64,000 bases of DNA from Megalonaias nervosa (GCA_016617855.1 JAECUM010094129.1:1-64000); one strand, 5' to 3'; numbered from the stretch's first letter, positions 34,443-47,256 are shown. Made by a program: numbers and translations. Notes: a model not told the origin generated them from the letters alone.

Positions 34443-34690
34443 GATCAATTCACGTGATCCCAATACGATCGCATTTCCCATGTTCATTTCACATAATCCC
34501 TATACTGTCCCATTTCCCATGTTCAGTTCACATAATCCCCATCGGGTCCCATTCACCAAGTTCAATTTACATAATCCCTATACGGTCCCACTCCCCATGT
34601 TCTATTTACATAATGCCTATAAGGTCCCATCCCCCATGTTCAATTTACACAACTCCTATACGGTCCCATCCCCCATCTTAATTTAGCAAA
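34443..34690. repeat. 39-bp minisatellite, about 6 copies
   Basis: Units of the form TTCAATTTACATAATCCCTA then TACGGTCCCATCCCCCATG. Open on the plus strand in two frames only because 39 is a multiple of 3. Confidence 0.93.
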
Positions 34691-37196
34691 GATCCATAAC
34701 ATCATATAAAAGTAAATTTCCATAGCCCCCCTCCTCCCAACTGACATCCGTAATGCGAAATTCCCATACCCGTCAGTCACATACATATTATTAAATTCCT
34801 AAATGCCTCATAGCGACCCAATTAACCATAACGCGATACAACCGTTATGTAAAATTACCATAAAACACATAGCGACCCAAACGTAATTCTGAATTCGTGT
34901 AAGCTTCATTTTAGTCCAGACGTAATGTTAAATTCCAATTAGCTACATACCGGGGTGTAGTGCTGTAGGAACTAGTGGGAACGGCGTTCCCTTACTTTTT
35001 GCACTCGTCATTGTTCCCTCCCACTAGCCATCTGAGTAACACGCGTTCCCTCACTTCTTTATTGCGTTCTTTCGCTTCTTTACTTAGCACTAGACCACGG
35101 CTATATACTATTTTCCCACGCGAAAAACAAACAAACAAGAAAACAAAAACAAAAAACAACAACAACAAAAAATCCCATAGCAATCGTTGATTATTAGTTA
35201 GTATATCCTCAACTATGTCCAGAACAAAACTCCGTCCATGTGGTCAGCCCGTGGTAGATAAGTAGCAACCTAATGACACATTTACTTAGAAAATCTGCCT
35301 TGCAATATTCAGGGTCGGAACGCAATTCCACCGGAAAGTTTCCTGAATAAAATTTTCTTTACAGTTAGAGGATTATAAATTATGTCCTAGAAATGATTAA
35401 AATGCTTACAGTACCCATCGCAAATTTTGTTTCACACGCACCTTTCGCCTACGTTCTGCTCCCATGCCCTGATTGATTTGTATGGATCCATTCCTGATAT
35501 CTGAACAACTCCCTTCAAAATACCAGACATAATGAATCAACATTTAGTGTGTGTGTGTGTGTGTGTGTGTTCATAAGTAAACGTTCAGAAATACAAAGTG
35601 AGCTATATTAGTAGGAACGTTCATCCCACATAATGGAATCAATTCTATACACGCTTTAAAAGGATAGGGTTACAGTTTGGAGCTTCTTGTACTATGACCA
35701 AAGGGAAGTGACCCAGCAATTTTGTTGCTAGATGATTCAAGGTAACTACTTCCATCGGCATCGGCAAAAGTTTGTAACAAAATTATTAATGTCTGAGCCA
35801 GTTTTCAAGTACAATTTCCTCCATGGATTTCAAAGAATCGTTGGCTGGAATTAATGAAATATACAATCGACACGGAAAAGCAGTTTTTGAGTATGGTTTA
35901 ATAAACAAACTTCTAATTATCACTAGGCTGTTGGCTGTTTGCTTGCTTGCTTGCTTGCTTCATAACGGCTCTCAACACATTCTTGGTTATATCAAGCTGA
36001 GGTTTTAAGAAGTGTTAGGAATATTACGACATTCTTCTTCTGTTCGTTCGTCCATAATTTATGTTAGTCCTTTTATGGTAAGAACAGATTTAATAAAAGG
36101 CAAGAAACTAGTTATCACTACCAAAATTCATCACGGATAAATAATGTATTACAGTAATTAAATGAAAGGTTTTATTAGGACCAGTGATAACTTGTAGGCC
36201 ACGATTCATCGAGTCTAGCGCCACCTTGATACTTAGAGTTTACGAATACCATGGTCCAAATATTGACGGTGACACAGCGGATGCACTTTGTATACGTGAT
36301 AAACATTTTGTTTTCTCGGGTGTAACTTTCATCATTTAAATATAATCTTCGGCATCTGTCTATGTAATTTTGCAAAAAGTTAATAACTATTTTGATCTTT
36401 CTGTTGTTTAAATATCTGATTTATGTTTAACTGAATACCAAGCAATCCGCATTACCTCACACTAAGTTAAAAGAATGAATAAAAAGATAATTGTCTCTTA
36501 GTAACGCAGTAAGTTACTTTAAATTTACTTATTCTTATAAGTTATTATTAAAGTTTCCTTAGTAACTGTTTAATCTTTCTACCTACGTCTTCCAGCCAAA
36601 CCATGTTTAATAATGTTTATAGAAAGTGATCAAGATAAATTAGCTATGCTTCTTTAAGTACTTTGCTTCTGGGGGTATAGATATAACCGGTGTACTTCGA
36701 GTCCCCCCCCCAAACCCCCAACAAAACAAAACAAAACAAAACAACACCAGTACATACTATTACTGCATCTAAATTAAACTTGTTGTACTAAAATTTAATA
36801 ACATGCGACCCATTTTAAGAACATGACATTAAAAAGAAATTGCTCAGATTCTCTTTAACGCCGATTAGAAATTGATTACTTAATAAAACATGTTTTTAGA
36901 TTACCGTGTGAGAAAGAAAGATTAAGCACTGTAAAGTTATACAATGGTAAGTCCCGTGATCCTCAATTCACCATGAATGCGTCGTAATGCAATAATCTGA
37001 AAATAAAAGGTACAAGCGTTTAGAAAACACTGGGGAGACCTAAATAGATCAAATACATATTCTTTTGAAACTTGAATTTGATTGCTTATGTATCGATGGG
37101 CAATAGCTGATAGTGAACACGACATATTTAAATAACAGTGAGCTGAAACATTTCTGGCTTTATTGCTGGAATAGATTGTAATTATCGAGGTATACA
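34691..37196. other. Intergenic, no gene
   Basis: Contains an A/C-rich (AAAC/AAC)n patch at 35122-35170, (GT)n at 35547-35570, (TTGC)n at 35939-35958, a C-run plus (AAAAC)n at 36702-36750. No coding signal recognised. Confidence 0.55.
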
Positions 37197-37342
37197 AACA
37201 TACATACATACATGCATGCATGCATGCATACAATACATACATACATACAATACATGCATACATACAATACATACATACATACATACATACAATACATGCA
37301 TGCATGCATACATACCATGCAATACATACATACATACATACA
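37197..37342. repeat. (CATA)n/(CATG)n tetranucleotide array
   Basis: Mixed ACAT, ATGC and AATAC units. The ATGCATGC blocks are self-complementary. Confidence 0.97.
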
Positions 37343-37581
37343 ATATCACACCCAACTTGTAAGACTCGGATCAGCAAGATAAGATTTTTAAGTGATATAA
37401 AATAGAAGCTGGAAAGTAGGTCACTTCCACCCAGTTTGGGTGACTGCTATATATTCATCCAAAAGTGAACATTTTGCGATTTTATCGGCAATACGTGAAT
37501 AGTTGAATAGGTGTAGGGATTTTGGGCCCAAACACTGACTTTTTTTAAAAAACAATGTTAACTAATCTAAGAAAAAGCAGA

Positions 37582-37610
37582 TCACACACACACACACACA
37601 CACACACACA
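37582..37610. repeat. (CA)n microsatellite
   Basis: About 14 CA units. Confidence 0.98.
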
Positions 37611-37729
37611 ACATTGTAGCCATTACGAGCTGAAACAAATCTTATCTGCAAATAACTGAAACACCTTATCTTCACACAGCGACTCAAAAATCGGGGTATA
37701 GGTAAGTATTCCATATTAACTTGCACTCA

Positions 37730-38160
37730 GTGGCCGCCGTCAACGTGTTATAGGTCTGTCTATACCTATGGGCAATTCTCCAATGTAATGTGTGACGTCA
37801 TGGCTCTATTGTCTGATAACATATACAGGTTTACTATCACTACGAATACTGTTTGGTTGACACCTGGTGCCGCTGTAGACTGGAACTCCATTTATACTTG
37901 AGTGCGTGTTGGGTCTACTCCCGCTCAAGCAATAGCCCCTAGCTGGTGCTGTGGCGGAGTGGCATTTGGGTGCATGGCATAACATGCTGCAAGGGCAGAC
38001 TGGAGACCCGTAACATGGATGAAGAATGATAGTCCGGTAATACCTGCATGCCAACGAGTCTCCTCTTATATTGAGGAGTGTGCTGATGAGGTTAAAAGTT
38101 TTGCATTTTACCCTTCAGAATTCAAGTCAATTCACCAGCTAGTGTAGGTCGTTTGGAACT
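37730..38160. other. Unexplained GC- and CpG-richer block
   Basis: Visibly richer in G+C than its surroundings (for example GGTGCTGTGGCGGAGTGGC at 37946-37964). A minus-strand stretch at 37806-38054 is open for 82 codons with several Cys, but no motif is recognised. Could be a repeat or an old exon; unknown. Confidence 0.3.
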
Positions 38161-38334
38161 TAATTGTCCCACGACCTAATGAAACATATATTGGCTAATT
38201 TAACAGCTCTTCTTGAGAGCATAAATGCCTGAGGGATGAAGCACTTATTCCTTCCCCCAGGATAAATTTAGCAGTGTGCTATACACAAATAAACAACTGG
38301 CACATGTACAATGCGTGCGCACGCCAGTATAATT

Positions 38335-38338
<4 letters not shown>

Positions 38339-38365
<27 letters not shown>
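38339..38365. repeat. (CT)n microsatellite
   Basis: About 13 CT units. Confidence 0.98.
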
Positions 38366-38369
<4 letters not shown>

Positions 38370-39059
38370 TTTATCACATACCCATTTAACCTTACATGGC
38401 TGATTAGAATTATATCGCCCAGACCGGGAGGACTAAAGATTGTTAAATCGTGCCCATAGACAAACAAAGTGAATCCTACATACCTCCAACTTTTAAATAT
38501 GGAGGACATAACCAGATGTGTCAGACGAGTTTGCTATTTGACAAAATGTAAACGAATCGATTCAAAAACATACACGTGTATAATAAATGTAAACAAATAC
38601 TTCTCCCGAATACATGTACGACAGTACCAATCCGACCGATAAAAAGAAATACGAGAATCGTCTACATCTTTATTACAAACAACATTGTTGAACACAATGC
38701 AAATGAAAGAGCTCAAACATAAAGTAAACACGAATTTACTGAATACTGTATGCAATACCCGAATAAAATAGAAATACAACATACGCCATATCCATTATTT
38801 TCAGAACAAATATCACTGTTTAACTTGGGTGTGTATTTTATGAATAGAGTCACGTATTCTTTGAAAATGATGTACTCAGTAAAAGAGAAAGAAATCCAAA
38901 GAGAGGCCCAAGTGGCCGCAACAGTGTTCACCTGCCTGACTTCTGCATAATAGCAAAATATAAGAGCAGCTGGTCCAGAAATCTGGGTCAGGAGGTTTCT
39001 GAATAACTCTTGTCCAGTGCTATTGACTGCATGTTATAAAAACGATCGTTTCCAATTTT
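38366..39059. other. Intergenic, nothing recognised
   Basis: Overlapping open stretches on both strands at 38534-38950 show no recognisable motif. Confidence 0.4.
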
Positions 39060-40860
39060 ATATTTGTAAATATATCTTCGTCCATATCTGATGGTACATC
39101 AACATGATTTGTCTAACGTTGAAAACAGGATTCGTCTTCAAGGTTGATCTGATGTTATAAGTATTCTTTTTTTTTTTTTTAATAAATGAAATTGTCTAAA
39201 TGATTTATGTTCCTAATACTGACAGTCATATCTGATGGCGGATTTGCGTGATTTGTATAAAATAATAGGTTCGACAAGATATGATGCTCTTCATAAAACG
39301 TGGTTTTATTCGATTCAGTAAAGTAAGGTTTTGAAAATAAGATGGTTATTGTTTTTCTGTGTTTAGTTATAGAATACAAATTTTATTGCCAATAGGAATA
39401 ATTTGTACAGATTCAAAAGCCTTTTACGGCTGGCAACTTTCTGTTAAATTTATCCAAATTTTGTTCAGTTGTTGTTGAGAATAAGTCGTTTATAATTTAT
39501 CGTTTGGTTATTTTTGGTAACAGTGGTCATATTTTATGGCAGATCGGCATCACAAGGCCTTTAAACCGGGATGCATTCTGTCAATATTGCAAGGCCTTTA
39601 AACCGGGATGCATTCTGTCAATATTGCAAGGCCTTTAAACCGGGATGCATTCTGTCAATATTGCAAGGCCTTTAAACCGGGATGCATTCTGTCAATATTG
39701 CAAGGCCTTTAAACCGGGATGCATTCTGTCAATATTGCAAGGCCTTTAAACCGGGATGCATTCTGTCAATATTGCAAGGCCTTTAAACCGGGATGCATTC
39801 TGTCAATATTGCAAGGCTTTTAAACCGGGATGCATTCTGTCAATATTGCAAGGCCTTTAAACTCGGATGCATTCTGTCAATATTGCCTTTAAACTGGGAT
39901 GCATTCTGTCAATATTGCAAGGCCTTTGAACTGGGATGCATTCTGTCAATATTGCAAGGACTTTAAACCGGGATGCATTCTGTCAATATTGCTTAGATTC
40001 TGTTGATCGTTTCTTTGTCTGGCTTTATTTTTTAAATAGGAAGCGGTCAAGGTTTCCGTATTGTAAGTAACATTGGTCATATTTGATGGCGAATCAGCAT
40101 CATATGCATCAGTTTAAAAGTACTTCAAGTTAAAATACTTTCGGCCAGTTTGGCTAACATTTTCTATTTAACAGTTGCTCATAAGTAGTTTAAACCTTTT
40201 TATATTTTGAATAACAGCGTTCATATGTAAAGTAAGAGCGGCATCTTCTGTACAAATTCCAATGTTTTTTATGCCAGGACCCTTTCTGTCAAATCTTGTC
40301 AAATCCTGTTGAGCAGCTTTTGAGAATTAGCCGTTTAAATGTTTTCCTATTTTCAATAACCATGGCGATATTCAAGCGTGGATAGGCATTATATGCAAAA
40401 TTTTGAAAGCCCTTATGGCAAGGATGCTTTCTATCCAGTTTGATCCAGTTCTGTACAGTTTGGTCAAATTCCATACAGTGGATTGGATAATAAATCCTTC
40501 AAGGTTTGTGTCATGTTAGCAGCAATGACCATATTTTATAGCGGATCAGCATCATTTTGTACAAAGCATAACGTTCATCATGTCAGGATGCTTTCTATCC
40601 CATCCCCGGTAAAACTGAGTTAAGCAGTTTTTGAGAAGGATTCGTTTAAAGGCTGTTCTATATTTCTTAATGGCTGACGTATACTTAAAGGCGGTTCTAT
40701 AGTTCTTAATGGTTGACGTATACTTAAAGGCGATTCAGCATTATTTCAACATACATTAAAGAACTTTATGCCAGGATGCCTCCTGCTATGTTTAGTGAAG
40801 GCTGGTTCGGTGTTCTCGGAGAATTTAAATCAAGAGTCCCTCGAAGGGAATGGAGATCTA
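39060..40860 (+). repeat. Diverged long-period satellite (about 180-200 bp units)
   Basis: The succession CATATTT(G/T)ATGGCGGATC - GGCATCAT - TTTGTACAAA - CCCTTATGCCAGGATG - CTTTCTGTCAAAT - CTGTTGAGCAG(C/T)TTTTGAGAA - TCGTTTAAA recurs at about 39060, 39210, 39530, 40070, 40220, 40370 and 40540 with heavy divergence. A 40-44 bp sub-duplication (TTCTTAATGG.TGACGTATAC) lies at 40645-40735. Confidence 0.7.
39554..39992 (+). repeat. 37-bp minisatellite, 12 copies, nested in the long-period satellite
   Basis: Unit AAGGCCTTTAAACCGGGATG-CATTCTGTCAATATTGC, starting at 39554 and every 37 bases; copies 1-8 nearly identical, the last four diverged and one truncated. The unit corresponds to the 'CCCTTATGCCAGGATGCTTTCTGTC' portion of the surrounding long unit. 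Confidence 0.97.
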
Positions 40861-40939
40861 CTCTCCGTAAAGAATGAAACTTAGATAAGACCATATCCTC
40901 TTTTTTAACTGCTGATTGCTGAAAATATCTATGATATTC

Positions 40940-41860
40940 AGAACAATAACAAGATTTTCAAATTGGCCGCAAAGGCAGTCATATCAAATGTCAGATCGGC
41001 ACCATTTTCATCTACGACCAACCAGACATTATTAATGTCTTTTGGTGAAAGCTAAAACCGATCTGACCATCCATTCCTCCGGAGAGGTGATAATAAAATT
41101 TTCAAATTGGCCGTCGTATCAGCTATATTGGATGTAAGACTGACAACATTTCATTTAGGACCTAACATGATTTCAGAAAAAGACTTCGTAAAAACCAAGT
41201 CGATAATGCCGTCCATTGCGAAGGATGAAAAAAAAAAAAAAAAGATTTTCAACGTGGCCAAAGATGGCCAACATGGTTGCAATAGTGGATGACAGATCGA
41301 CATCATTTCACTTAAGAACAACCAGACACCATAAGCTGGAGAAACCCCCATCTCGACAGTACTGTCCGTTTAGAAAGATGAACGATAACACGATTTTCCA
41401 GATGCTTGCCAGGAGTAAACTCGGCCGCATTCTCACTTACAACCAATTGGACACTTTCCAGATAACGGATATGTTGGTCCTGGTTGAGGTCAGATTAGCT
41501 ACAGTTTCATTCAAGATCCAACAGACATCGTAAGAAGCGTCAGTTTCACCATCCATCTAAAAGCAGCAGCTATAACAAGATTTTCAAGATGACCATGATG
41601 GTGACCACATCCCGAGGCCAGACCAGCAAAATTTTCATTCAATACCAATCAGAAATCTTACGAAGTCTTCTGGTGAAAACCCCATTTCGATATGATTCTG
41701 TTCAAGAGGATGGCTGCTTTGGTGATCATACTGGATGTTAGCCAGCACTATTTTAATTTAGGACCAACTAGACCGTGGATGACCCTGTCCGTAAAGGTTT
41801 ATGATGAATGGCTGATGGATGACAGGCAACCATGGGCGTCCGCAGGATTTTTTGCAGGGG
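40940..41860 (+). repeat. Diverged satellite, about 145-bp units (locus 1)
   Basis: Repeated TTTTCAA(A/G)(A/T)TGGCCGC, GATGACAGATCG.CA.CATT, TCATTTAGGACCAACCAGAC, and CTTCTGGTGAAAACCCCAT segments. The same family occurs at 60825-62060. Includes an A-run at 41227-41242. Confidence 0.8.
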
Positions 41861-42035
41861 GGGGGGGTGTCAGGACTTTGTGCGGAGGGGTGTGTGTCAG
41901 GATTTTGGGGGTAGTCAGTCACGGCTGGGAGAGTTAGTATAAGAAGCAGTCTGAAACTAAAGCTAATATTTATTAAGCATTTTGAACAGAATCTTGTGAC
42001 ATATTTTCAGCTTCATTTGCATGATTAAACTTGTT

Positions 42036-42081
<46 letters not shown>

Positions 42082-42400
42082 CAGTATGATTGGGGGGTCA
42101 CGTGACCCCCCCCCCCTTGACCCATGCTGCGGGCGCCCATGCAGTCAACACGAAATCCCATTAGCTCTTCTGCTCTATTATGAATAGACCTAAAATGCAA
42201 TTACTGCGGTCTTGAGACGGACGATGCATAACAGACGAAAGGCTATACAGGACTGATGCAGGGCCATAACATAAGTCTTCAAGGCCTTATGACCGGGTGA
42301 ACTAAAAAAAAATAACACACAAAATGTCAGTGTAATACCATGTAATGATTAAAAGACAGTGTTTGTAATGACAACCGAATGGGGAGGTATGTCTATGAAT
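41861..42400. other. Intergenic with simple sequence
   Basis: G-run at 41859-41868, (TA)n at 42039-42078, C-run at 42106-42116. CpG becomes scarce to the right of here. Confidence 0.6.
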
Positions 42401-43235
42401 TATGAACACTTCTACCCCATATTTGAAACTGATTGATGTCACTCGGGTCTTATACCATATATGTTACCTATATCCAACATCTAAATGCAGAGCAGACCCC
42501 GATGTGCCATTGCAGATTGTCCTGAATCCTGTACCTAAACATAGAGTAGACCCAGATGTGCCACTGAATAATGTTCTGGCGTCTCAATGTCTATAATGTC
42601 TGCTTAGGATGAACAGTACAGACTGATATTCCTCTGCTTTATACCACTGAACATCTTGCATCATAATATTGGCAGCTGTGTGTGCATTATTAGTCTCTTC
42701 TGCATGGAAATCAAACTTTAACCTTACAGAAGCTTTATGAAATTAAATATAATTAGCCCTTGGCATTGAAAAGTCATGTTTTCAACACAAAAAGGTGAAA
42801 ATTTCAAGTATGTTCTTATCTGTATGCAATATGAAGGCTTGATAATAATAATAATAGCATTATTATTATTATTATTATTATTAGGACTGAAACTAAAATG
42901 ATACAGTCTCTGTTGCTAGCTATTTGCATATTTAAGTTTGTCTAATGTAAAGATATTAAACTAAGATCTACTGTTCCACAATGTACCGGCACATCAGGCT
43001 CTAGACAGTTCATTCATAAGAATATGTCATGGCACCAATAGTATAGACTTTGATCTAGTAGTGTATTATGCAATGGCAAGTCTGGATCAATGCTGTTCAT
43101 TACCAAGTTGTCAGGCCAACAACAAAAACTCTAGAGTGAGAGCACATTATGCAATGGTAGGTTTAGGTCTATGTGATTTATAATCTGGATGTATGCTACA
43201 CACATTAACATGAGAATATAGGTATGGTACATAGT

Positions 43236-43238
<3 letters not shown>
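42401..43238. repeat. Diverged copies of a 'GATCTAG..GTGCATTATGCAATGGCAG' repeat
   Basis: Fragments such as CAGATGTGCCA, TCTAGTAGTGTATTATGCAA and TGGCAAGTCTGGATCAATGC recur (42485-42610, 42970-43200), matching the better-preserved 84-bp units at 45017. (ATT)n at 42845-42883. Confidence 0.5.

Positions 43239-43280
<42 letters not shown>
43239..43280. repeat. (CA)n microsatellite
   Basis: About 21 CA units. Confidence 0.98.
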
Positions 43281-43281
<1 letters not shown>

Positions 43282-43487
43282 CAGGGAAGTATGAATGTTG
43301 ATATGAAACTGTACTCCACATTTTCGCCTATGTGTGACATCTTAGGGCTACTCTAAGAAATAAATCTACTGATTCACATTCAACTACACACCAATAAACT
43401 TGACTATATTGATAAATGTCAGAGGTTTAACAGTGTTATACAATAAATGGATAACTACATTAATAAGTACATAATTACAGTAAGATT

Positions 43488-43665
43488 TGTCTTGAGCAAG
43501 ACCATTCCCCCACCTGCAGAAAGAAATAAAGCACTCTACAGTAAGACCTGTCTTGAGAAAGACCCCCCCCCAGTAAAACAAGTACATTAGGGTAAGTCTT
43601 GTCTTAAGCAAGACCAAGCCCCCCGCCCCAAAATAAAAATGTACATTACAGCAAGACCTGTGGAA
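43488..43665. repeat. Tandem 'CAGTAAGACCTGTCTTGAG' repeat, 50-60 bp x 4
   Basis: Copies at 43488, 43539, 43589 and 43650, with C-runs between. The core is shared with the inverted-repeat element at 53455-53619. Confidence 0.8.
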
Positions 43666-43911
43666 AAAATGAAATTAATATGGGAAAAAATGAATGAAAC
43701 TATTGAGGAAAATATGAAACTATCATCAATAAAAATGAATGAAAATACAATGGGAAAAAATGCTGGTTTGAGCTAATCTGAAACATACACATTCTAGCAC
43801 TAGGCATCAATTCAATAAATGTAAATACATACTGAAAAAAGGGGACAATGCAAACTTCCATAAAGCCAATTTACAAAGAACCCCATGTGTGTGCAAGTCA
43901 AGATTACACAA

Positions 43912-44102
43912 ACATAAGCTGTGTATGACTTTCTGACCAGACATACTGGTAAATGCATATAAACAACTGTATGACTTTTTTTTACCAGATATACTGGTAA
44001 ATGAATATGAACATTGTATGACTTTCTGACCCGACATACTGGTAAATGCATATAAACATTGTATGACTTTCTGACCTGACATACTGGTAAATGCATGTAT
44101 AA
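43912..44102. repeat. About 46-bp minisatellite, 4 copies
   Basis: Unit TGTATGACTTTCTGACC-GACATACTGGTAAATGCATATAAAC; the second copy has a T-run variant. Confidence 0.93.
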
Positions 44103-44235
44103 AATATTGAGATTATCATCACATTAAGAATAGTATAACAATTCAACTAGAAATGAGTACTGTTTTATGCATGTGTAATTCTTGCCCAACAGTAAACTGT
44201 TAGATTTGGATAGTGTTGTCCAATGTAAATAATAG

Positions 44236-44710
44236 CAGGGAATGCACCCTGTCCTCAGTGATATACACCCTGTCCTCAGTGATATGCATCCTGTCATCAG
44301 GGACATACACCCTACCATTTATGATTTGCACCTTGCCATCAGTGATATACACCCTGTCCACAGTGATATGCACCCTGCCATCAGGGAAATACACCCTACC
44401 ATCAGTGATATGCATCCAGATTTAGATAGGTTGTCCACTGTAAATAATGGCTGGGAATGCACCCTGTCCTCGGTGATATGCACCCTGCCATCAGGGACAT
44501 ACATTCTACTATCAGTAACATGTACCCTGTCCTCAGTGATATGCACCCTGCCATCAGGGACATACACTGTACCATTAGTGACATGAACTCTGTCCTCAGT
44601 TATATGCACCCTGCCATCAGGTACATACACCCTACTATTAGTGATATGCACCCTGTTCTTAGTGATATGCACCCAACTATCAGGGACATACGCCCTATGT
44701 GCACCTTGCC
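44236..44710. repeat. 21-bp minisatellite with higher-order structure
   Basis: Units of 21 bases (GATATGCACCCTGTCCTCAGT and variants with CCATCAGGGACATACACC). A larger duplication is marked by (T)GGGAATGCACCCTGTCCTC at about 44238 and 44452. Open frames on both strands follow from the 21-base period. Confidence 0.92.
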
Positions 44711-45016
44711 CTCTTTACAGTACACCTGTTGCCCTGATAATGAAAGCACCCATTTGTAAGTTGAACTACAAGACATTAGGTTTACTTTCGATAGACACAA
44801 AACAGCATCACACTGATATCAACTGCTTTCTTACCACATCAAATGTTTCTGTTTCATGGATGGAATTAGTGAATTTATAATTGATCCATGGCCTATAAAA
44901 TACCCAAGAAGAAACAACAACATTGTTATGAAAATACTTGTCAGAATATACTTACTTAAAAGTTGATTACAGCTGCAAACTGAGTGGACCCAGATCTTCC
45001 ATTGCATAATGCACTG

Positions 45017-45205
45017 GCAGACCTGGGTCTATGCAGTTTGTTATGAGTAAACAGTACAACAGGCAACATAGGGTCTGATCTGGTGGCCCATTATGTGATG
45101 GCAGACCTGGGTCTATGCAGTTTGTTATGAGTAAACAGTACAACAGGCAACACAGGGTCTGATCTGGTGGCCCATTATGTGATGGCAGATCAGGGTCTAT
45201 GTTCT
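45017..45205. repeat. 84-bp tandem repeat, 2 full copies plus partial
   Basis: GCAGACCTGGGTCTATGCAG starts at 45017 and 45101, with a partial third at 45185 (GCAGATCAGGGTCTATG). Copies 1 and 2 differ at only one or two bases. Related fragments occur at 42.4-43.2 and 59.58-59.69 kb. Confidence 0.95.
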
Positions 45206-45286
45206 TTGTAGCTGGACCTTACAAGTGAGTATATACAGAATCCATATTAAAGTGCCCTATAGGGAAGCCACATCCTACCTTATCTG

Positions 45287-46745
45287 ATGGTCCTACCTTA
45301 TCTGATGGTGAAGGGAATGGACAACACTGTTCTACACCCTGCCTTAAATGATGGTGAAGGGATGGACAACATTGTTCTACAGCCTGCCTTACCTAATGGT
45401 GAAGGGATGGACAACATTGTTCTACAGCCTGCCTTATCTGATGGTGAAGGGATGGACAACACTGTTCTACACCCTGCCTTAAATGATGGTGAAGGGATGG
45501 ACAACATTGTTCTACAGCCTGCCTTACCTAATGGTGAAGGGATGGACAACATTGTTCTACAGCCTGCCTTATCTGATGGTGAAGGGATGGACAACACTGT
45601 TCTACACCCTGCCTTAAATGATGGTGAAGGGATGGACAACATTGTTCTACAGCCTGCCTTACCTAATGGTGAAGGGATGGACAACACTGTTCTACATCCT
45701 GCCTTAAATGATGGTGAAGGGATGGACAACACTGTTCTACACCCTGCCTTAAATGATGGTGAAGGGATGGACAACATTGTTCTACAGCCTGCCTTACCTA
45801 ATGGTGAAGGGATGGACAACACTGTTCTACACCCTGCCTTAAATGATGGTGAAGGGATGGACAACACTGTTCTACACCCTGCCTTAAATGATGGTGAAGG
45901 GATGGACAACATTGTTCTACAGCCTGCCTTACCTAATGGTGAAGGGATGGACAACACTGTTCTACACCCTGCCTTAAATGATGGTGAAGGGATGGACAAC
46001 ACTGTTCTACACCCTGCCTTAAATGATGGTGAAGGGATGGACAACATTGTTCTACAGCCTGCCTTACCTAATGGTGAAGGGATGGACAACACTGTTCTAC
46101 ACCCTGCCTTAAATGATGGTGAAGGGATGGACAACACTGTTCTACACCCTGCCTTAAATGATGGTGAAGGGAATGGACAACATTGTTCTACAGCCTGCCT
46201 TAAATGATGGTGAAGGGAATGGACAACATTGTTCTACAGCCTGCCTTATCTGATGGTGAAGGGATGGACAACACTGTTCTACACCCTGCCTTAAATGATG
46301 GTGAAGGGAATGGACAACATTGTTCTACAGCCTGCCTTATCTGATGGTGAAGGGATGGACAACACTGTTCTATACCCTGCCTTATTTGATGGTGAAGGGA
46401 TGGACAACACTGTTCTACACCCTGTCTTAAATGATGGTGAAGGGATGGACAACACAGTTCTGCACCCTGTCTTAAATGATAGTGAAGGGATGGACAACAC
46501 AGTTCTGCACCCTGTCTTAAATGATGGTGAAGGGAGGGACAACACTGTTCTACACCCTGCCTTATCTGATGGTGAAGGGATGGACAACACAGTTCTGCAC
46601 CCTGTCTTAAATGATGGTGAAGGGATGGACAACACTGTTCTACACCCTGTCTTAAATGATGGTGAAGGGAGGGACAACACTGTTCTGCACACTGCCTTAT
46701 CTGATGGTCAAAGAAGGGACAACACTGCTCTTCACCCTGCTCTAA
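45287..46745. repeat. 45-bp minisatellite, about 32 copies, with 135-bp higher-order units
   Basis: Monomer GATGGTGAAGGGATGGACAA plus 25 further bases. Monomers come in three main types by their junction codon (AAT, CCT or TCT before GATGGT/AATGGT) and by CACTGTTCTACACC versus CATTGTTCTACAGC. They are ordered in triplets: one triplet type at 45310-45660, a second at 45660-46140. From 46150 the array is more irregular (extra G in GGGAATGG; CACAGTTCTGCACCCTGTC variants). Because 45 is a multiple of 3, long open frames appear on both strands (about 306 codons plus, 279 minus); no start context, splice site or non-repetitive flank supports translation. Confidence 0.97.
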
Positions 46746-46765
46746 TTTGCCATTGTACATTGTGA

Positions 46766-47256
46766 CAGTATATTAGGCCTGGAAATAATGAAGTGTTTGA
46801 ACATGTGTTCAGCTTGAGATTTTGTACCAACCAGTCATGAGAGGCTTTAGTTTTGTATCATGGATGATACAAAATCTTCAGCCCAAGTCTGAGCTTCAGA
46901 TTTTGGTTTCAACCAATCACAAATGACGTTCCCGTTGAAAGCTTGATGCTGATTGACTGAGAGTGTTTGAAATTCTAAACAGAAAGGACAGATCTACTGG
47001 TATATTATATAATGGCAGAAAAAGCAACTATTTACAGCTAGAGCTGCATTACACACAAGCCAATACACAAACTGGATGGACTTCTGAGATTTTTTGTAAA
47101 ACAAATCTGTGAAACAAGTAATAGTGAAATCTCTGTTGTCTACATATAAAGCACCTTTATAGACTTTTCAAACAGAAATCAATCAGTTTTGTATGTAATA
47201 CACATACAAATTAAAATCATCCTAATGTATTCAATACACAATACAATCATGATTTT
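46766..47256. other. Nothing recognised except a short palindrome
   Basis: An 11-bp inverted repeat TTTTGTATCAT/ATGATACAAAA with a 2-base centre at 46852-46875. Confidence 0.5.

Noticed and set aside
34454..34686. Two overlapping plus-strand open frames
   Set aside because: Products of the 39-bp minisatellite.
39554..39992. CRISPR-like direct repeats
   Set aside because: The 37-bp units are contiguous with no unique spacers and the genome is eukaryotic.
44242..44672. Open frames on both strands of 100 or more codons
   Set aside because: Explained by the 21-bp period of the minisatellite.
45287..46207. 306-codon plus-strand open frame (and 279-codon minus counterpart) as a repeat protein gene
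   Set aside because: The 45-bp unit keeps several frames open on both strands; there is no splice, promoter or unique flanking coding sequence. Kept as minisatellite.
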